Below, piece by piece: positions 7,078 through 9,961 of a DNA stretch of 9,961 nt. The position numbers and the translations under genes were made by a program. The DNA comes from Oscillospiraceae bacterium (GTDB taxonomy: Bacteria; Bacillota; Clostridia; Oscillospirales; Oscillospiraceae): assembly GCA_020025675.1 (NCBI GenBank), contig JAHHRS010000059.1, positions 1-9,961 of the forward strand, in the 5' to 3' direction. The notes beneath the pieces were generated by a model. That model did not search any database. It saw only the letters and a program-made list of their open reading frames with translations, and was not told the DNA's origin. Numbering within the stretch: position 1 is the first letter of the stretch; each line of letters opens with the position of its first letter.

Positions 7078-7370
7078 TATATTTTCCTTCCTTTTTAATT
7101 CAGGTTTCTGCAATAATGTTTTTCTTAAAACGTGGGAGCATGAGTAATTTTAAGTTTGAATTTCCAAAATATTTTAAACATCCAACTGAAGTTTAACACT
7201 TTTTTCCTTTACACTCAAGGAACCTTTCAAACATTTTAAAGTTTAGTAAAAATTTATTGCAAGAAGAAAATATCAGAAAGCTAATGTACCGGTAACAGAT
7301 TTTAAAATATGTAAATCATATTATCTGCTTTTAGCTAAGTAAACGGATTATATAGGGTAAGGTAAGAGAG
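7078..7370. other. AT-rich spacer upstream of the HAD gene
   Basis: About 290 bp with no gene, repeat or convincing promoter. Several poor promoter-like pairs exist on the - strand, for example TTGAGT followed 16 bp later by TTAAAC, but none is close to consensus. It presumably holds the promoter of the HAD gene. Confidence 0.5.
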
Positions 7371-7428
7371 AAAAAAACTCCTTTTGCTGTACTGACGCTG
7401 TTTTAGACGTAAGTATAAGCAAAAGGAG
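7371..7428 (-). terminator. Intrinsic terminator of the leucine-rich-repeat gene
   Basis: On the - strand an 11-bp perfect outer stem (7428-7418 with 7388-7378, CTCCTTTTGCT with AGCAAAAGGAG) encloses a second stem with one mismatch (TACTTACG with CGTCAGTA) and is followed by TTTTTTT (7377-7371). It begins 18 bp after the stop codon of the gene at 7447. Confidence 0.88.
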
Positions 7429-7446
7429 AATTTATTATTAAAATTA

Positions 7447-8244
7447 TTATTCAATCACATTTCCGTTTACGGTAACGGGCAGATCGGCAATGGGACTCAG
7501 ATCGGGAAAGGGATTGCGGCTCAGGTTGAGATTTTCAAGGGACGTAAGGGTATTCAGAGGAGCTATATCCTTTATCTGGTTGTTGCTTACATCAAGGATT
7601 TTTAAGCCTGTCAGCGAGGAAATAGGTGATATGTCTATAAGTTTGTTATTAGAAAGGGACAAGTCCTCAAGATTGCTGAGAGATGCTACCGGCGCTATGT
7701 CTCTTATAAGGTTTCCGTTAAGATTAAGAACGGTGAGAGAGGAGCACAAAGAAATCTGACTGAGGTCCTTAATGAGATTACCCTCAGCGATGAGAGTTTT
7801 AAGACCGGGTACGGAAGAGACAAAGCTAAGGTCTGAAATCCTGTTGCCGCTGATGTTGAGTGTCTCAAGCCTTAATCCTTCCGGCAGCGTAATCTGGGTG
7901 TACTGATTGGAGCTTAAATCCAGAGAAACAAGATTAGGAAGCTTTACAAGTTCAGATAAATCCTGAACACCGGTATTGGAGAGATCAAGCTGGGTTATTG
8001 ACTCTGCCTCAGATTTAGTGATATAGCCGCTTGCCTTGTTAAGCTGGGAACAGACAAGCTGCTCAATGACAGGATCTTGAATCTTTACTGTGGTCTCGTT
8101 GGAATTTTTTACTGCCAGAATCAAAATAAGCCCTACAAGAGCCGCTATCACAGCTTCTATAACAAATTTAAGTATTTTAAGCTTACTGTTTTTTTCAACG
8201 GCCGTCACCGTGTTTTCAATAGGATTGTTTTCGTTACTGTTCAT
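7447..8244 (-). CDS. Membrane-anchored leucine-rich-repeat (internalin-like) protein
   Basis: A 265-residue protein of unknown function. Residues 1-26 are polar with a basic end (KNSKLKILK). Residues 27-45 form one hydrophobic helix that looks like an uncleaved signal anchor, so by the positive-inside rule the rest faces outward. Residues 53-82 (QDPVIEQLVCSQLNKASG...) resemble the helical cap of internalins. From 83 to about 257 there are about eight repeats near 22 residues each with the pattern LxxLxLxxNxIxDIxPL, the SDS22/internalin type, for example LKILDVSNNQIKDIAPL. There is no LPXTG, GW or SLH anchor and no enzymatic domain, so it probably presents a protein-binding surface. ATG 8244 has AAAGGAC about 7 nt upstream. 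It is monocistronic, with its own extended -10 promoter and terminator. The partner is unknown. Confidence 0.88.
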   Translation of the reverse strand: MNSNENNPIENTVTAVEKNSKLKILKFVIEAVIAALVGLILILAVKNSNETTVKIQDPVIEQLVCSQLNKASGYITKSEAESITQLDLSNTGVQDLSELVKLPNLVSLDLSSNQYTQITLPEGLRLETLNISGNRISDLSFVSSVPGLKTLIAEGNLIKDLSQISLCSSLTVLNLNGNLIRDIAPVASLSNLEDLSLSNNKLIDISPISSLTGLKILDVSNNQIKDIAPLNTLTSLENLNLSRNPFPDLSPIADLPVTVNGNVIE

Positions 8245-8338
8245 TTTTTGTCCTTTCCTGCTGTAAACGGCCGACCTTATGAATACTGTCTAAAACGCGG
8301 CGGCACATATACCTATCTTATTGAGTCAGCGAGTAGAC

Positions 8339-8347
8339 ATTATAGCA
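8339..8347 (-). promoter_or_regulatory. Extended -10 promoter of the leucine-rich-repeat gene
   Basis: On the - strand TGCTATAAT (8347-8339) gives a TGn extended -10 with a consensus TATAAT box. No good -35 is present at 16-18 bp, as is common for extended -10 promoters. The start would be near 8332, leaving an 88-nt leader before the ATG at 8244. Confidence 0.6.
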
Positions 8348-8495
8348 GAAAACTTTTAAATATGGTAGTAGAAAGTGAAATTTATTTCAAATTTTTCCAT
8401 GTTATTTTGTATGAATTTGAAGAAATGCTAAGGGACGATTTGTGAAAAGTGCAGAAAATAAAGGCTAAATGTTCAAAATAGGCAAATGTACGGAC
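8348..8495. other. Divergent spacer between the leucine-rich-repeat and ECF promoters
   Basis: About 150 bp of AT-rich sequence between two divergent extended -10 promoters. I see no gene. Open frames on both strands are short, without ribosome sites. Any shared operator would lie here, but no clear palindrome was found. Confidence 0.45.
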
Positions 8496-8524
8496 TTGTG
8501 AAGGCAGGGGCTTAATGCTATAAT
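8496..8524 (+). promoter_or_regulatory. Promoter of the ECF S component operon
   Basis: TTGTGA (8496-8501, four of six consensus positions), 17 bp, then TATAAT (8519-8524) preceded by TGC, making an extended -10. The predicted start is about 8531, giving a leader of about 288 nt before the ATG at 8819. Confidence 0.7.
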
Positions 8525-8525
8525 A

Positions 8526-8694
8526 GGGCGGTAGAAGACAGTTAAAATAATGAAAGATATACATAAAGTATCTTAACCATTACTGCTGCCCGAGGCTTGC
8601 AATCGTTGTCTTAGCCTGACTTTCCTTTTGCGTAAGTTCAAAATGCTGATACTGAGAAAAATCCTGAACTGCGGTGTATAGAAAAACAAGGAAA
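8526..8694 (+). ncRNA. Candidate structured 5' leader of the ECF S component operon
   Basis: Nested complementarity on the + strand: GGGCGGTAG (8526-8534) with CTGCTGCCC (8583-8591, two G-U pairs), TAATG (8548-8552) with CATTA (8578-8582), and AAGATAT (8554-8560) with GTATCTT (8568-8574, one G-U). Then AGGCT (8593-8597) pairs with AGCCT (8613-8617), and its loop holds TGTCTT (8607-8612), which matches AAGACA (8535-8540) and would form a pseudoknot. A second domain has TTTCCTT (8621-8627) with AAGGAAA (8688-8694) enclosing AGTTCA/TGAACT (8635-8640/8665-8670). The G-U pairs favour the + strand. The predicted start near 8531 would cut off the first bases of the outer stem, a point against the full model. 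It matches no riboswitch class I know. The position before a vitamin-type transporter makes ligand control plausible, but this is inference. Confidence 0.4.
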
Positions 8695-8818
8695 ACTTTG
8701 AATAGATTGTTTATGCTTTAATAAATCTGGTCATATGGTTTTTGACTTAATGTGATACTTGCATAGGTTCAGATTTGGTTTTAAACTCAAATCATATAAT
8801 GAGCTTTGGAGGTATAAA

Positions 8819-9334
8819 ATGAAACACGAAAAAATTGTAAGGCTTTGTTTAGCGGCGGTCTTGACCGCTCTGGTATTTGCGGCAACCTATATTATACAGA
8901 TTCCTATGCCTGCTACCGGCGGATTTATAAATTTAGGCGACTGCATGGTTTTACTGTCAGGTTTTCTGTTAGGCCCGCTTTGGGGCGCTGCGGCAGGGGG
9001 AATAGGCTCAATGCTTACCGACATTGTTGCAGGCTACGGTAGTTTTGCCCCCGGAACTCTGGTTATAAAAGCTCTTATGGCTTGCTGTGCGGCTCTTTTA
9101 TATAATGCACTGAGAGACAAGACCAAGCTTGCGGCAGGTCTGGGAGCCGTTTTGGGCGAGATTATAATGGTTTTGGGATACTTTGCATATGAGGCCCTTT
9201 TCCTTGGCTTCGGTGTTGGCGCAGCTGCCAGTATTCCGGGAAATATCATTCAGGGCGCTGCGGGAATGATAGTGGGTGTTTTGGTTTTCCACATTTTGCA
9301 GGCTGTGCCTTACATAAAAAAACTCAGCTATTAA
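8819..9334 (+). CDS. ECF transporter S component (substrate-binding membrane subunit), substrate unknown
   Basis: Membrane protein of 171 aa with about six hydrophobic helices, the length and layout of the S subunits that capture vitamins or related micronutrients for energy-coupling factor importers. The first helix carries the alanine-rich LAAVLTALVFAATY segment that contacts the shared EcfT subunit. Then follow INLGDCMVLLSGFLLGPLWGAAAGGIGSMLTDIVAGYGSFAPGT-type sequence (38-80), common in the COG4720/riboflavin-pantothenate-like S group, and GNIIQGAAGMIVGV (141-154). The ATPases and EcfT are not nearby, so it should use the shared module encoded elsewhere. The frame opens at 8759, but the ATG at 8819 has TTTGGAGG 6 nt upstream and gives the normal N-terminus. 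It is followed 15 bp later by the TIGR01440 gene. The substrate cannot be named from sequence. Confidence 0.88.
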   Translation: MKHEKIVRLCLAAVLTALVFAATYIIQIPMPATGGFINLGDCMVLLSGFLLGPLWGAAAGGIGSMLTDIVAGYGSFAPGTLVIKALMACCAALLYNALRDKTKLAAGLGAVLGEIIMVLGYFAYEALFLGFGVGAAASIPGNIIQGAAGMIVGVLVFHILQAVPYIKKLSY

Positions 9335-9349
9335 AGGAGATGTTCAAAA

Positions 9350-9901
9350 ATGTTTGAGGAAATAAAGACTCAGGCAAAACAGGCAGTTACTGAGCTTTTG
9401 GAAGTTTCAAAACTGCAAAAAGGCGATTTGTTCGTAATAGGCTGTTCTTCCAGCGAGATAATGGGAGAGCACATCGGAAAAGGCTCCAGCATGGAGGCTG
9501 CAAAGGCAGTGTTTGACGGTGTTTATCCCGTGTTACAGGAAAGAGGGATATATCTTGCCGCTCAGTGCTGCGAGCATTTAAACAGAGCGCTTATAATGGA
9601 GCAAGAGGCTGCAGAGAAGTTCGGATATGAGGTTGTTAATGTGCGCCCCTGGGCACATGCCGGCGGCTCTTTTGCAACAACAGTTTTTGAAAACCTGGAA
9701 AGACCTGTGGCTGTTGAGCATGTAAAGGCAAAGGCCGGCATGGATATAGGGGCTACTCTTATCGGTATGCACCTTAAAGATGTGGCTGTGCCTGTGAGAC
9801 TTAGTATAAAGAAAATAGGTGAGGCACCTATCATCTGCGCCCGCACCCGTCCCCGCTTTATCGGCGGAGAGAGAGCCAAATATCAGGAAGATTTAAAGTA
9901 A
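9350..9901 (+). CDS. TIGR01440/DUF436 family protein (UPF0340, YwlG-like)
   Basis: A 183-residue soluble protein of the DUF436 family, known in Bacillus as YwlG, with no established function. Length and order of conserved blocks fit the family: FVIGCSSSEIMGEHIGKGSS (28-47), GIYLAAQCCEHLNRAL (65-80), VNVRPWAHAGGSFAT (96-110), VEHVKAKAGMDIGATLIGMHL (122-142) and ARTRPRFIGGERAKY (164-178). The Cys-rich CSSSE and QCCEHLNRA motifs and the GGS/GA loops look like an active or ligand site, but no reaction can be assigned. AAAGGAGA overlaps the preceding stop codon, 10 nt before the ATG, so it is co-transcribed with the S component. That suggests it acts on, or near the metabolism of, whatever that S component imports. 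The operon ends at a terminator directly after it. Confidence 0.93.
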   Translation: MFEEIKTQAKQAVTELLEVSKLQKGDLFVIGCSSSEIMGEHIGKGSSMEAAKAVFDGVYPVLQERGIYLAAQCCEHLNRALIMEQEAAEKFGYEVVNVRPWAHAGGSFATTVFENLERPVAVEHVKAKAGMDIGATLIGMHLKDVAVPVRLSIKKIGEAPIICARTRPRFIGGERAKYQEDLK

Positions 9902-9904
9902 AAT

Positions 9905-9940
9905 AAAAAAGAGAGAGCCTAAGCTCTCTCTTTTTTATTG
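9905..9940 (+). terminator. Bidirectional terminator after the ECF/YwlG operon
   Basis: An 8-bp stem (9911-9918 with 9923-9930, GAGAGAGC with GCTCTCTC) with loop CTAA, extended by A-U pairs: AAAAAA before and TTTTTT after. It begins right after the stop at 9899-9901. The A-tract on the left makes a U-tract on the other strand, so it can stop transcription from both sides. Confidence 0.9.
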
Positions 9941-9961
9941 TATTTCCACGGAAATGCCGTT
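9935..9961 (-). CDS. Possible C-terminal end of a convergent gene running off the window
   Basis: The - strand reads eight sense codons (NGISVEIQ) from the window edge into a TAA stop (9937-9935) that abuts the bidirectional terminator. The placement fits a convergent gene sharing that terminator. Eight codons cannot identify a family, and an open frame of this length is expected by chance. Confidence 0.25.
   Translation of the reverse strand, partial: NGISVEIQ

Noticed and set aside
7078..7113. Longer HAD protein from the TTG at 7113
   Set aside because: There is no ribosome site before it, while AAGGAAGG inside the extension serves the TTG at 7077, which gives the standard Cof N-terminus.
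8621..8694. TPP riboswitch suggested by CTGAGA (8652-8657) and a following CCTGAAC inside a closing stem
   Set aside because: The rest of the TPP core (the conserved second arm ending near GCGTAGGGA, and the proper stems around CTGAGA) is absent. The resemblance is limited to short strings.
8724..8792. Alternative pairings AAATCTG/CAGATTT and GATTTG/CAAATC near the ECF gene ribosome site as an on/off switch
   Set aside because: Six- and seven-base matches in such AT-rich sequence are expected by chance and contain few G-C pairs. They do not cover the ribosome site.

Overview
The window looks like chromosomal DNA from a low-to-mid GC Gram-positive bacterium, most likely a gut Clostridia member (Oscillospiraceae/Lachnospiraceae-like). 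This rests on strong AGGAGG-type ribosome sites, TTGACA/TATAAT promoters, the polyamine operon order potA-potB-potC-potD, a stand-alone small alarmone synthetase, a YwlG-type protein and an ECF-type S component. No database search was possible, so the taxonomy is inference.

Layout. 1-482 (+) is a decayed membrane protein gene of the CmpB/'putative ABC transporter permease' family. It is cut by the window edge and carries a frameshift and an internal deletion. After a hairpin comes a small (p)ppGpp synthetase (666-1334, +) with an excellent terminator. 1581-5535 (-) is a tightly packed spermidine/putrescine ABC importer operon: ATPase, two permeases and a binding lipoprotein. The genes overlap or nearly touch, so they form one transcript starting with potA. 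6277-7077 (-) is a Cof-type HAD phosphatase. 7447-8244 (-) is a membrane-anchored leucine-rich-repeat protein with its own promoter and terminator. 8819-9901 (+) is a two-gene operon of an ECF transporter S component and a TIGR01440/YwlG protein. It closes with a hairpin that has U-tracts on both strands, and a convergent gene may end just beyond it.

The most interesting DNA is non-coding. Upstream of potA (5585-6005, - strand), a perfect consensus promoter (TTGACA, 17 bp, TATAAT) drives about 385 nt packed with consecutive hairpins and ending in an intrinsic terminator about 50 bp before potA. An upstream segment nearly duplicates the 3' arm of the terminator and could act as antiterminator. 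This looks like an undescribed attenuator or riboswitch-like leader for the polyamine operon, or a separate ncRNA or dispersed element sitting there. A second candidate structured leader (8526-8694, + strand), with nested helices and a possible pseudoknot, precedes the ECF S component.

How the parts fit together: the pot operon imports polyamines and the ECF S component imports an unidentified vitamin-like compound. Both appear to have long structured 5' leaders. The alarmone synthetase is a separate stress-signalling unit. Nothing in the window shows phage, IS, CRISPR or tRNA/rRNA genes.
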